Source of the DNA: Mycolicibacterium sp. P9-64
GTDB taxonomy: Bacteria; Actinomycetota; Actinomycetes; Mycobacteriales; Mycobacteriaceae
Assembly (NCBI RefSeq): GCF_008329605.1
Contig: NZ_NPKO01000011.1
Location: forward strand, 186,001 to 250,000
Length of the DNA: 64,000 nt
Reading direction: 5' to 3'
The translations under genes and the position numbers were made by a program. Below the pieces are notes generated by a model, which ran no database searches, had not been told where the DNA came from, and worked only from the letters and a program-made list of their open reading frames with translations. Shown here in pieces: positions 34,344 through 42,920 of this stretch (the stretch's first letter is position 1; every line of letters begins with the position of its first letter).

Positions 34344-35210
34344 ATGACGTCATTGCGTTTCCGCATCCGGGCCTCAGTACTTTCGGTAGCCGGATTCACC
34401 GTGCTCGCGACGGGCTGTTCGACACCTGAAACCTCGGCGCCAGCGCCGACGACGTCAGCGTCGCAGGCGAACTCCGCGCTGCGTCTGCCCGATCCCCAAG
34501 CGCGCTTCGACTACCAGCTCGGCGGCGGCTACACCCCACCGCCCGGTGTCACCATCGTGGGGCGTGACCGCACCGACAAACCCGCTGGCGTCGGCTATGA
34601 CATCTGCTACGTCAACGGATTCCAAACCCAGCCCGCCGACTCGAAGGAGTTCGTGCGCCAGCATCCCGACCTGGTCGTCCACGTCGACGGCAAGCCGTTG
34701 ATCGACCCCGACTGGCCCGACGAATACCTCTACGACACCTCTACCGACGCCAAACGGGCAGGACTTGCTGCCGTCGTCAAACCGTGGATCGACGGGTGTA
34801 AGTCCTCCGGCTTCGACGCCGTCGAGATCGACAACCTGGACTCCTACACCCGTTCCGGGGACGCGCTCACCGTCGACGACAACATCGCCATGGCAACCAT
34901 CTTCGCCACGCAGGCACACGATGCGGGGTTGGCCATCGCACAGAAGAACACCGTCGAAGAGTCCAAGCGGATCCGTGCCGCCGGATATGACTTCGCGGTC
35001 ACCGAATCGTGCGTCAAGTACGACGAATGTGCCGGCTACACGGAGCAATACCCCGTGGTCCTCGACATCGAGTACACCGACGAACTCGGCAAGGACGCGT
35101 TTCCGGAGGCTTGCCAGAGCAACAACCGTGCGCCCGTGATGATCATGCGCGACCACTATCTGGTGACACCGGGGCAACCGGAGTACTTCTACCAAGGCTG
35201 CGGCGCATGA
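34344..35210 (+). CDS. GH114-like (TM1410-type) lipoprotein, putative endo-alpha-1,4-polygalactosaminidase
   Basis: 288 residues. A signal peptide with lipobox LATGCS ends near Cys25, and a Thr/Ser/Ala-rich linker follows. The barrel contains GYDICYVNGFQTQP, LDIDPDWPDEYLYD-like LIDPDWPDEYLYD, DAVEIDNLDSY (probable acidic catalytic residues) and IAQKNTVEES. GH114 enzymes cut galactosaminogalactan-type polysaccharides; a mycobacterial substrate is unknown. It should sit on the outer face of the membrane. No partner genes are evident. Confidence 0.75.
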   Translation: MTSLRFRIRASVLSVAGFTVLATGCSTPETSAPAPTTSASQANSALRLPDPQARFDYQLGGGYTPPPGVTIVGRDRTDKPAGVGYDICYVNGFQTQPADSKEFVRQHPDLVVHVDGKPLIDPDWPDEYLYDTSTDAKRAGLAAVVKPWIDGCKSSGFDAVEIDNLDSYTRSGDALTVDDNIAMATIFATQAHDAGLAIAQKNTVEESKRIRAAGYDFAVTESCVKYDECAGYTEQYPVVLDIEYTDELGKDAFPEACQSNNRAPVMIMRDHYLVTPGQPEYFYQGCGA

Positions 35211-35231
35211 CGTTGCAATTCGGTACCTGCG

Positions 35232-35378
35232 GTGAGGTTTTGGAGTGAATCGAGTAGCGGCCTGCGGTTGCGGGCCGAGCTGGAGGTCAAGGGTGTCCGT
35301 TACCCGGTCACGTGGGCATGTACCCCCAAACCCAACCCCGATGGAACATTGACACTGCGCCCAAATCTGGAGTCCTAG
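35232..35378 (+). CDS. Small hypothetical ORF or gene remnant, 48 residues
   Basis: GTG to TAG frame of 48 codons with a normal mycobacterial codon pattern (VRFWSESSSGLRLRAELEVK at the start, NPDGTLTLRPNLES at the end). It begins 21 bp after the lipoprotein stop. No domain is recognised and the ribosome binding site (GCGGTGAG region) is poor. It could be a genuine small protein or the end of a decayed gene; the regular strand-like pattern argues weakly for real coding sequence. Confidence 0.35.
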   Translation: MRFWSESSSGLRLRAELEVKGVRYPVTWACTPKPNPDGTLTLRPNLES

Positions 35379-35393
35379 AGCTCCATTGACCGG

Positions 35394-36782
35394 CTAGCTC
35401 ACCGGCGGGCGCCGGTGCGCCCACGGCCGGGCGGACTCGATCTGCGTGCCGAGCGAGAGCAGCGTCGCCTCGTCGAACGGCTTGCCGACGATCTGGATCG
35501 ACGTCGGAATGCCGTTGCCGTCCAGTCCCCACGGCACGACGGCAGCGGGCTGTCCCGTCACGTTGAACATCGCCTGGAACGGCACGCGCGCCGCCACCAG
35601 CGTCAGCGTCGAGATGGCGCCGCGGCGCTGATGGGCACCGATGCGGGACGGCCCGAGAGCCGTGCCGGGCGTGATCAGCACGTCGACGTCGTCGAAGATC
35701 GAGGTGACACGCGCGGTGACGTCGGCCTCGGCCGTGCTCATCGCGGACACCCGCCGATCCGACACCAGACCGCCGATCCTGGCGAAAGTCCGCGTTCGAC
35801 GGTCGAGGCGTTCGGGACGCGGCAGCGCAGCGACGTCGTCGTGGACACCGCGGAAGTACCGTGGCAACGCCTGGCCGTACACCGCACGCGGCGGATAGTC
35901 GGGATCGCGTTCGACGACGTGGTGGCCCAGCTGACGCAGCAGAGCACCCGCCTCGGCGACGGCAGCCCGCTGCGCCTTGCCGATCCGCGCGGCCAATGGG
36001 GGCGGAACCTTGGTACTCAAGGCGATTCGCAGCCGGCCCGGCGCACGTGCGGCAGCGGCGACGAAGCCGCCTTCCGGCGCACCGGTGGCCGTCACGTCGA
36101 GGAACAGCGCGGCATCCTCGACCGTCCTCGCGAGCGGGCCGTTGACACTCAGCCCGCACCACGCCCCGTCGTGCGGTGCGAGCGGCACCCGATCGCGTTG
36201 CGGCTTGATGCCGAACAGCCCGCCCCACGTCGACGGGATGCGGATCGAGCCCATGCCGTCGGAGCCCAGCGCCAGCGCGGCGAGCCCGGCCGCCATTGCG
36301 GCTCCGCTGCCGCCGCTGCTGCCTCCCGGTGCGAACTCGGTGTTCCACGGGTTGCGCGTCGACCCGAACGTCAAGGTCTCGGTGAACGGCCAGATCATCA
36401 TCTCGGGCACCGCGGTCTTGCCGACGATCACCGCACCCGCCTCGCGCAGCCGGCGCACTACCTCGGCGTCCTGTGTTCGGGCTGGGCCGTGTGCGCTGGT
36501 GCCGTAGGTAGTGACCTCACCTGCGACGTCGACGTCGTCCTTGATCGCGATCGGCACACCGAGGAGAGGCAACCGCTCCCCCGCGTTCAGCCGGTCCTGG
36601 GCGGCCGCCGCCTCCCGACGCGCGGAGTCGATGAGAACCACTCGGTAGGAACGCAATTCGGGGTCGAGACGGGCGATACGGTCGAGGTAGACGTCCAGCA
36701 ATGCCGGTGCGGTGACGGTACCGGCGGCGAGCAGGCGCGCCTGCTCGGCAGCACCGGCGTACGCGAGATCACGAGGGTCCAT
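35394..36782 (-). CDS. Amidase (amidase signature family, AmiB2-like)
   Basis: 462 residues from the ATG at 36780-36782. The Ser-cisSer-Lys triad is visible: Lys in GVPIAIKDDVDVAG near residue 75 and the Gly/Ser-rich APGGSSGGSGAAMAAG near 150. It hydrolyses an amide to acid and ammonia in the cytoplasm. The length and the presence nearby of HIT, Ddn-like and adenylate cyclase genes suggest correspondence with M. tuberculosis amiB2 (Rv1263, recalled), but local order differs: here it lies beyond the cyclase and next to an AraC gene with which it overlaps by 14 bp. Confidence 0.8.
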   Translation of the reverse strand: MDPRDLAYAGAAEQARLLAAGTVTAPALLDVYLDRIARLDPELRSYRVVLIDSARREAAAAQDRLNAGERLPLLGVPIAIKDDVDVAGEVTTYGTSAHGPARTQDAEVVRRLREAGAVIVGKTAVPEMMIWPFTETLTFGSTRNPWNTEFAPGGSSGGSGAAMAAGLAALALGSDGMGSIRIPSTWGGLFGIKPQRDRVPLAPHDGAWCGLSVNGPLARTVEDAALFLDVTATGAPEGGFVAAAARAPGRLRIALSTKVPPPLAARIGKAQRAAVAEAGALLRQLGHHVVERDPDYPPRAVYGQALPRYFRGVHDDVAALPRPERLDRRTRTFARIGGLVSDRRVSAMSTAEADVTARVTSIFDDVDVLITPGTALGPSRIGAHQRRGAISTLTLVAARVPFQAMFNVTGQPAAVVPWGLDGNGIPTSIQIVGKPFDEATLLSLGTQIESARPWAHRRPPVS

Positions 36783-37623
36783 TGAGATCGTTCTCCTTGC
36801 CGTAGCGCGTGGCGTATTCGACGGGCGTGCACCCGAGCATCGATCGGAAGTCGTTGATGAAGTGCGCCTGGTCGTACCAGCCAAGCCGGACCGCGAGGTC
36901 GGCGAAATCGAGCGACGGGTCCGTCTCGATCTCCAGCGCCGCGTGCTGCAGCCGGTAGCGGCACAACACCCACTTCACCGGAACGCCGACGTAGCGGCGA
37001 AACACTCGTTGGGTGGTGCGCGCACTCCACGGTGAATGCGTCATGACCTGGTCGACGCGGTGCAACGTGTCGTCGTCGCGGATCCGGTCCACCAGGACGG
37101 TCAACGCAACGTAGGTCGAGTCGGGTTTTCGGGCGCCCGCGGCGATGGCGTCATCGAAGGTGGTCGCTGCCGATTCGATGTTGTCGTCGAGATGCATTGG
37201 CATACCGAATAATTCGTCGTCGGCGGGCTGCACCCGCCCCGTCAGTGCCGCGGCGTCCCTGTCGAAGCGGGCCGTGAAGCCGCCTGGCCGGAATCGCGCC
37301 CCGACGACGGCGCCGCGCTCGCTGATCGTCGTGCGGAACACGTGCTCGACCACGCCGTGCACCAACGTATTCGGCAGCGAAAAACCGTGACGCGCGCCGT
37401 CGCTGCCCCACTCGTGGGTGAGATGCAGCGACGGGAACGTGATCACCGCACTGTCGAAGGGCGCCTGCCCGCGCAGATCCCAGCTGACCGACCAGAAGTG
37501 TTCGACGAACTCGGCGGTGGCATCCGACGGTGTCCACCGGGCCAGATCGAACGCCGAAGTCGTCCCCGCGCGGCCGACGACCCCGCGCATCGGGGACTCT
37601 GTCGCGTTTTTCCAAGCTGCCAC
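36769..37623 (-). CDS. AraC family transcriptional regulator
   Basis: 284 residues from a GTG at 37621-37623. The N-terminal half (FVEHFWSVSWDL, VHGVVEHVFRTTI, VVGARFRPGGF) is the DUF6597-type ligand/sensor domain. The C-terminal AraC domain has SARTTQRVFRRYVGVPVKWV and GWYDQAHFINDFRSMLGCTP. It overlaps the amidase start by 14 bp and is probably its regulator in one transcript. It diverges from the VOC gene at 37651 across only 27 bp, so the two promoters must overlap coding sequence or each other. Confidence 0.85.
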   Translation of the reverse strand: MAAWKNATESPMRGVVGRAGTTSAFDLARWTPSDATAEFVEHFWSVSWDLRGQAPFDSAVITFPSLHLTHEWGSDGARHGFSLPNTLVHGVVEHVFRTTISERGAVVGARFRPGGFTARFDRDAAALTGRVQPADDELFGMPMHLDDNIESAATTFDDAIAAGARKPDSTYVALTVLVDRIRDDDTLHRVDQVMTHSPWSARTTQRVFRRYVGVPVKWVLCRYRLQHAALEIETDPSLDFADLAVRLGWYDQAHFINDFRSMLGCTPVEYATRYGKENDLNGPS

Positions 37624-37650
37624 CGCACCACCCTACGAAAATCGGGAGAC

Positions 37651-38118
37651 ATGAGCGTCAACCCGATTCCGCAGGGCTACACCAGCCTGACTCCATTTCT
37701 GTGCATCGACGGCGCTGCCGAGGCGATCGACTTCTACGTATCGGTGTTCGGCGCCAAGCTCATCGAGCGGATGGATGGCGACGGCGGCATCGTCATGCAC
37801 GCCGAACTGGACTTCGGGAACGGTCGGTTGCAGGTGTCCGATCCGCAGGAGGCCTACCAGCTGGCCGCACCGCAGCCCCGCGAAGCCGTCACGCACTCCG
37901 TCGCGCTGTACTGCGCAGACGTGGACGACATCGTCGCGCGAGCTGAGAACGCCGGCGCGACGATCCGCGAGCCCGCGCAGACCTTCGTCACCGGCGACCG
38001 GTTCGCGTCCATCCTCGACCCGTTCGGTCAGCGCTGGACGGTGATGACGCGGGTGGAGGATGTCGGCCCCGAGGAGCGCGACCGCCGGCTGGCGGAGTGG
38101 TCTAGTCAGAACGCCTAG
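37651..38118 (+). CDS. VOC family protein (PhnB/glyoxalase-like)
   Basis: 155 residues with GGGAG before the ATG. The paired beta-alpha-beta-beta-beta modules are visible: GYTSLTPFLCIDGAAEAIDF, then FGAKLIERM, and in the second half RFASILDPFGQRWTVMT. This is the PhnB-like branch of the vicinal oxygen chelate superfamily, often of unknown function, with bleomycin-resistance and dioxygenase relatives. It overlaps by 4 bp at its 3' end with the convergent cyclase gene. Confidence 0.8.
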   Translation: MSVNPIPQGYTSLTPFLCIDGAAEAIDFYVSVFGAKLIERMDGDGGIVMHAELDFGNGRLQVSDPQEAYQLAAPQPREAVTHSVALYCADVDDIVARAENAGATIREPAQTFVTGDRFASILDPFGQRWTVMTRVEDVGPEERDRRLAEWSSQNA

Positions 38119-39242
38119 ACCTGGAGGTTCAACGGGAGCCGGCGGACGCGAAACAGCTTCACCTCGTCGCTGACGCCCTTGAGGCGCCTCGCGCCGATCG
38201 GCGTCCAGTCGAGTCCACGCGCGCCGCCGACGGCGTCACGCGTGGACTCTGCGGCGAGGACGGCCCCTGGCCTGGCCGCGCCCGTCACGCGGCTTGCCAG
38301 ATTCACCGGACTGCCGAACCAGTCGCCGGCGCGGCTGACCGCGCAGCCCGTCGCAATGCCAATCCGTAACGGCGGCAGGCCGTTTGCGATCGCGGCATCG
38401 GACAGGTCGAGTGCGGCGTGCAAGACCGGCGCCGGTTCGAAGCAAACCAGCATTACCGCATCCCCGATCGACTTGACGAACCGGACGGGGTTGAGCGCTG
38501 CGTCGTGGGCGAGTTGGGCAAGCATGCTGGCGACGTGCTCCAGCTCTTCGGGCGGCAGCGATTCGCCAAGTGTGGTGAAACCCGCGAGGTCTGCAAAACA
38601 CACGGTGACCATGCGCGCGCCGGGCAATCCCCCTACGGCGCGCTCGGTGGCATTGACTGCCTCGATCGCGAACGACTGCCGCAGCTGCAGGCGAATGAGG
38701 TCCTCCATCATCGGCCCGAGCATCGGATCGGCCCTGCGCGCGAGTTCCTCCGACGCTTCGGCGATCTCGACCTCGGTGGCCCCGGGCACCAGGACCATCT
38801 TCAGCGCCGACTCTCGCAGGATCGCTGCGGCATGTCCGAGGCTCTCGGTCATGACCCGAGTGACCGTAACCGCATCGTCGGGTGGGATACCCAGCTCGAG
38901 AAGGAATTTCGCGCCGGTTGCGGCTTCTGCGTCTGCGCGCAGCAGCACGGCCGCGTCGGGATCCTCGATCCGGGGCAAGCCCATGGCACGGTGCAGGCGT
39001 TGCAGAAGTTCGAGGTCGATTCCGGTTTCGTCGCAGACCTCGCGCGCGGACACGTAGTCCCCGTCGTCGCCGAGCACGCGGTTGGCCGCCAACATCAGGG
39101 GCGCAGCCACGGAGCCGAGGATGTGGTCGAGGTCGAATCCTCTGGCGAGCAGCCACGCGATGAGGTCGGCGCGCTCTTGACGCGCCTGTCCTTCGAGGCC
39201 GTCTAGCAGGCCCAACGCTTCGATGTCGACGTCCGGTGCCAC
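38115..39242 (-). CDS. Class III adenylate cyclase, Rv1264-type, second copy
   Basis: 375 residues from a GTG at 39240-39242. Organisation matches the paralogue at 26923: a helical regulatory domain (about 1-200) then the cyclase domain with CFADLAGFTTLGE, FVKSIGDAVML and FGSPVNLASRVTG. In the second metal motif this copy has GDAVM where the other has GDEVM. Metal, substrate Lys and transition-state residues look intact. Proximity to the HIT and Ddn-like genes makes it one of two candidates for the positional counterpart of Rv1264. Confidence 0.85.
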   Translation of the reverse strand: MAPDVDIEALGLLDGLEGQARQERADLIAWLLARGFDLDHILGSVAAPLMLAANRVLGDDGDYVSAREVCDETGIDLELLQRLHRAMGLPRIEDPDAAVLLRADAEAATGAKFLLELGIPPDDAVTVTRVMTESLGHAAAILRESALKMVLVPGATEVEIAEASEELARRADPMLGPMMEDLIRLQLRQSFAIEAVNATERAVGGLPGARMVTVCFADLAGFTTLGESLPPEELEHVASMLAQLAHDAALNPVRFVKSIGDAVMLVCFEPAPVLHAALDLSDAAIANGLPPLRIGIATGCAVSRAGDWFGSPVNLASRVTGAARPGAVLAAESTRDAVGGARGLDWTPIGARRLKGVSDEVKLFRVRRLPLNLQV

Positions 39243-39251
39243 ACGCTCAAT

Positions 39252-39830
39252 CTATGCCTCGACGGGCCCGGGGCCTACCCTTCTTGCACCGTCGAGGAAC
39301 AGGTCGACGACGGCGTCGGTGGCCGCCTCGGGCGTGGTCGTTCCTGCCACCGTGAGCCAGAGCGCCCGCTCGATCAGGGCGGAGAACATCTCGAACAGCA
39401 CGTCGGTGGGCGGGTCCGCGCGCAGCACGCCTTCGCGCACGCCGCGGTCGATCACGTCGCGCACGGGTTGGAGTACGCGCTGCTTGTCGACGTCGTCGTC
39501 GCCGTGGTCGTGGTCCTGATTGATGAAGGCTGCGTACTTGGCGCCGGTACGCATGAAGACGCTGATCAGTCTCGCGATTGCCCGTTCGACGGTGAGGTCG
39601 CCGAGGTTCGCAGCCTCGATGCCCTCGGTCATTTCGGCGATGCCGGCCTGTTGTGCGCCCTGCAACAACGAATCGCGTGTTGGGAAGTGCCTGTACAACG
39701 TGGCGCGACCGACGCCGGCATCGTCGGCGATGTCCGCCATCGACGCATCGGAGCGACGGCCGAGCACCCGCGCAGCGGCTTCGAGAATCACCGCGCGCGT
39801 CCGTTCGGCGGTGCCGTCGGCCTTCGTCAC
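39252..39830 (-). CDS. TetR family transcriptional regulator
   Basis: 192 residues from a GTG at 39828-39830. The N-terminal HTH is clear (ILEAAARVLGRRSDASMADI, GVGRATLYRHFPTRDSLL), and a helical ligand domain follows. It diverges from the aldo/keto reductase gene across about 60 bp that contain a perfect 13-bp inverted repeat, so it most likely represses itself and the reductase. The inducer is unknown. The stop lies 9 bp from the cyclase start. Confidence 0.9.
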   Translation of the reverse strand: MTKADGTAERTRAVILEAAARVLGRRSDASMADIADDAGVGRATLYRHFPTRDSLLQGAQQAGIAEMTEGIEAANLGDLTVERAIARLISVFMRTGAKYAAFINQDHDHGDDDVDKQRVLQPVRDVIDRGVREGVLRADPPTDVLFEMFSALIERALWLTVAGTTTPEAATDAVVDLFLDGARRVGPGPVEA

Positions 39831-39847
39831 ACGCCGATATTAGCGTC

Positions 39848-39877
39848 TCGGTACGAGACACCATTGTCTCGTACCGA
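39848..39877. promoter_or_regulatory. TetR operator, perfect 13-bp inverted repeat
   Basis: Arms TCGGTACGAGACA and its exact complement flank the four bases ccat. The site lies between the divergent TetR and aldo/keto reductase genes, and its right end reaches the first candidate ATG of the reductase (39877). Confidence 0.8.
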
Positions 39878-39891
39878 TGTATGCTCGTCTC

Positions 39892-40860
39892 GTGGCAACT
39901 CGGGAGCTGGGACGCACTGGTATTCACGTTTCGCCGATCGGACTTGGCACCATGCAGTTCTCGGGCACCGGACTGATTTCGGCCTTCTTCCGCCCACTCC
40001 CCCAGTCGCAGGTCGACGTCATCGTCAAGACTGCGGTCGACGGGGGCATCAACTGGTTCGACACCGCCGAGGCGTACGGGCGCGGCAAGTCGGAACGGCG
40101 CCTCAGCAGCGGTCTCGAGAACGCAGGCATCAAGCCGGGCGATGCCACGGTCGCCACCAAGTGGGCGTCGCTCCTGCGCACCGCGAAGAGCATCGAGCGG
40201 ACAATCGGTGACAGAGAAGTGGCGCTCGACCCCTTCACCGTCGACCTGCACCAGATCCACACGGGTTACGGCAGCCTCTCGCCGGTGCGCACCGAAATCC
40301 AGGCGATGGCCCGACTGGTGGAGGCCTGCGACATCCGATCCGTCGGGGTCAGCAATTTCTCGGCACGGCAGATGGAGATCGCGCACGAGACCTTGACTGC
40401 GCGCGGAATTCCGTTGGCCACCAACCAGGTTCAGATCAACCTGGTGCACCGCAAGATCGAGACCAACGGAGTGTTGGAGACCGCGCGCCGGCTCGGCGTC
40501 ACCCTGATCGCCTACTCACCGTTGGCCAGCGGGTTGCTCACCGGCAGGTTCCACGACGACCGCAGCCTGGTCGCCGAGTTGCCCCGTGCGCGACGACTGA
40601 TGACCGGCATGACCGACAAGCGGCTGGACCGCACCGCTCCTCTGATCGACGGCATGCGCGAGATCGCGGCCGCTCACGATGCGTCGATCAGCCAGATCGC
40701 GCTGGCATGGCTGATCACCTACTACGGCGACACCGTCGTCGCGATCCCCGGAGCGTCGAAACCGCACCACGCCAAGGAAGCCGCGGGCGCGATGAAGATC
40801 GCGCTGACCAAGCAAGAGACGCAGCGTCTCGCCGACCTGTCGGCGGCCGTCACCAGCTAA
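39892..40860 (+). CDS. Aldo/keto reductase
   Basis: 322 residues from the GTG at 39892; an in-frame ATG at 39877 overlaps the operator and would add five residues. The family tetrad is visible: Asp in NWFDTAEAYG with Tyr four residues on, Lys in VATKW, and His in DLHQIH. The cofactor region YSPLASGLLTG and IPGASKPHHAKEA bind NADP(H). The reductase should convert aldehydes or ketones to alcohols. Control by the divergent TetR repressor suggests induction by a toxic carbonyl compound. Confidence 0.85.
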   Translation: MATRELGRTGIHVSPIGLGTMQFSGTGLISAFFRPLPQSQVDVIVKTAVDGGINWFDTAEAYGRGKSERRLSSGLENAGIKPGDATVATKWASLLRTAKSIERTIGDREVALDPFTVDLHQIHTGYGSLSPVRTEIQAMARLVEACDIRSVGVSNFSARQMEIAHETLTARGIPLATNQVQINLVHRKIETNGVLETARRLGVTLIAYSPLASGLLTGRFHDDRSLVAELPRARRLMTGMTDKRLDRTAPLIDGMREIAAAHDASISQIALAWLITYYGDTVVAIPGASKPHHAKEAAGAMKIALTKQETQRLADLSAAVTS

Positions 40861-40870
40861 CGTAGCGAGG

Positions 40871-41305
40871 ATGACCTGCGTCTTCTGCGCCATCGTCGCC
40901 GGCGAAGCCCCAGCCATCCGCATCTACGAGGACGACGACTACCTGGCGATCCTCGACATCCGCCCGATCGTCCGCGGGCACACCCTCGTCATCCCGAAGA
41001 AACACACCGTCGACCTGGCCGACACCCCTGCCGACACCATCGCCGGGCTCGTCAACATCGGGCAGCGCATCGCTCAGGCGGCGCGGGCATCGGAGCTCAA
41101 GGCGGACGGCAACAACATCGCGATCAACGACGGCAAGGCCGCGTTTCAGAGCGTGTTCCACGTCCACCTGCACGTGGCCCCGCGGAAGTCCGGTGACAAA
41201 CTGTCCTTTGCCAAGGGGCTGGTGCTGCGTCGCGATCCGGAACGGGAGGCCACGGGACGCATCTTGCGCGAGGCGCTGGCCACGATCGACGCAACCAAGG
41301 AGTGA
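40871..41305 (+). CDS. HIT family protein (Rv1262c-type)
   Basis: 144 residues. The N-terminal CVFCAIVAGE motif and the histidine triad SVFHVHLHVAPR near residue 97 place it in the HINT branch, which hydrolyses nucleoside phosphoramidates or adenylylated nucleotides. The start lies 10 bp after the aldo/keto reductase stop, and the next gene follows by 4 bp, so it is in a run of closely spaced genes. By length and position it matches Rv1262c (recalled). Confidence 0.9.
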   Translation: MTCVFCAIVAGEAPAIRIYEDDDYLAILDIRPIVRGHTLVIPKKHTVDLADTPADTIAGLVNIGQRIAQAARASELKADGNNIAINDGKAAFQSVFHVHLHVAPRKSGDKLSFAKGLVLRRDPEREATGRILREALATIDATKE

Positions 41306-41309
41306 TGTC

Positions 41310-41759
41310 ATGAGCAACATGCCGCTATGGGAGCGCTACATCGGAGTTCCCCTGCTGGGGCTGCACGACAAGATCTACAAGAAGACCGAAGGCCGGATCG
41401 GGCACCGCATCCCCGGCGGTCCGCCAAGCCTGCTGCTGCACACCGTCGGCGCCAAGACCGGTATTCAGCGGACCAACACGTTGAGCTACGCCGTGGACGG
41501 CGGCGCGTATTTGGTGGTCGCATCCAAGGGCGGCGACCCCAAGGCCCCCGGCTGGTACCACAACCTGAAGGCCAAGCCGGACGTCGAGATCAACATCGGG
41601 CCGAAGCGCATGCCCGCCACGGCGAGGATCATCGGGGCCGACGACCCGGACTACCCGCGGGTGTGGAAGTTGGTCAACGACAACAACGCCAACCGCTACA
41701 ACGGCTATCAGAAGCGAACCACGCGGCCGATTCCGGTCATCGCGCTTCTGCCGAATTGA
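41310..41759 (+). CDS. Deazaflavin (F420)-dependent nitroreductase family protein (Ddn/DUF385; Rv1261c-type)
   Basis: 149 residues from the ATG at 41310; the ATG six bases earlier runs straight into a stop. The split-beta-barrel family is shown by LLLHTVGAKTGIQRTNTLSY (cofactor phosphate-binding loop), GGDPKAPGWYHNLKA and a C-terminal RPIPVIAL. Members reduce quinones or nitro compounds with F420H2 and may be membrane associated. It is next to the HIT gene as in M. tuberculosis. Confidence 0.9.
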   Translation: MSNMPLWERYIGVPLLGLHDKIYKKTEGRIGHRIPGGPPSLLLHTVGAKTGIQRTNTLSYAVDGGAYLVVASKGGDPKAPGWYHNLKAKPDVEINIGPKRMPATARIIGADDPDYPRVWKLVNDNNANRYNGYQKRTTRPIPVIALLPN

Positions 41760-41776
41760 CGGCTCGCCGTCGCGCC

Positions 41777-42829
41777 CTAGAACAGCTCCTTCGCGAGCAG
41801 TTCCAGCGTCCGCTCGCGGGCAGGTGCGGTCGCCGGGTCGACGCCGCGGTAGGCGGACGCGACGGGGTTGACCATCACCTCATCGACGCCGAAGTGCTGG
41901 GCAAGCTCACGCACCTGGTCGGCCGCCTCGGTCGGTGACCCGATGATCGCGCGGGCCACGCCCGAATCGACGATGGCCTGCTGCTGGTAGGTCAGCTCGA
42001 TGCCGCGGGCGTCCTCGACGAGGTCGAGGGCACGCAGCGGCTGGCCGGTGCGCAGCCACGCCATCATGTGCAGGTTCGGCAGCATCAGCTCCTCGGCCTC
42101 GGCGCGCGTGGGCGCCACCGACGCGTTGACGGTCATGAACGTGGTCGGCTCGGCAAGCAGGTCGCTCGGCTTGAACTCCCCGCGGTAGACGGCAAGCGCC
42201 TCCTCCGTGCCCTGCCCCGAGAAGTGGTGGGCGAACACGTACGGCAGGCCCTTGGCGGCGGCCAGGTGCGCCGAGTAGAGCGACGAGCCGAGCAGCCACA
42301 GCCGTGGCTCGCTGGCAGCAGCCGGCGTCGCCTTGAGAACGTAGTTCTGGCTCATCAGGTTTCGGCCCCGCAGCGCCACATGCACGCCCGACGTGCTCAT
42401 GAGTGCGGCGACGTCGTCGAGGTACTGCGGGAAGTTCTCGATGTCCGTATCGTCGCGGCCCGCGGCGCCGCGCAACGCCATCGAGGTGACGGGGTCCGAG
42501 CCGGGTGCGCGGCCGATGCCGAGGTCGATGCGGCCGGGCGCCGCCGCCTCGAGCAACGCGAACTGCTCGGCGACCGCCAGGGGCGCGTGGTTGGGCAGCA
42601 TGACGCCGCCCGAGCCAAGGCGTAGTTGGTGGGTCTGCGCGGCGAGGTAGGCGATCACGACGGGCGGGCTGGTGGCGGCGACTGCGGGCATGTTGTGGTG
42701 CTCAGCCACCCAGAAGCGGGTGTAGCCCAGCGCGTCGGCGGTCTGCGCCAGCCCAACGGTCGCTGCCAGCGCGTCCGAGGTGGTCTGGTCGCTGCGGACG
42801 GGGAGGAGGTCAAGGACGGAGAGTCGCAC
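41777..42829 (-). CDS. LLM class flavin-dependent oxidoreductase (MsnO8-like)
   Basis: 350 residues from the GTG at 42827-42829. Typical luciferase-like monooxygenase features: LSVLDLLPV at the start, YTRFWVAEHHNMPAVAATSP, LRLGSGGVMLPNHAPL and RIDLGIGRAPGSDP. It should use FMNH2 or F420H2 to oxidise an organic substrate. M. tuberculosis has a different flavoprotein gene (Rv1260) in the corresponding interval (recalled), so this position is variable. It converges with the Ddn-like gene. Confidence 0.85.
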   Translation of the reverse strand: MRLSVLDLLPVRSDQTTSDALAATVGLAQTADALGYTRFWVAEHHNMPAVAATSPPVVIAYLAAQTHQLRLGSGGVMLPNHAPLAVAEQFALLEAAAPGRIDLGIGRAPGSDPVTSMALRGAAGRDDTDIENFPQYLDDVAALMSTSGVHVALRGRNLMSQNYVLKATPAAASEPRLWLLGSSLYSAHLAAAKGLPYVFAHHFSGQGTEEALAVYRGEFKPSDLLAEPTTFMTVNASVAPTRAEAEELMLPNLHMMAWLRTGQPLRALDLVEDARGIELTYQQQAIVDSGVARAIIGSPTEAADQVRELAQHFGVDEVMVNPVASAYRGVDPATAPARERTLELLAKELF

Positions 42830-42920
42830 GTCAAAACCAACGCGATCGCAGCGCCATACGTTCCCCTTCCTGCGATTTGGGCGCGTTTTCGCACGCTCAG
42901 CGACGGTTAGCGCGCCGAAA

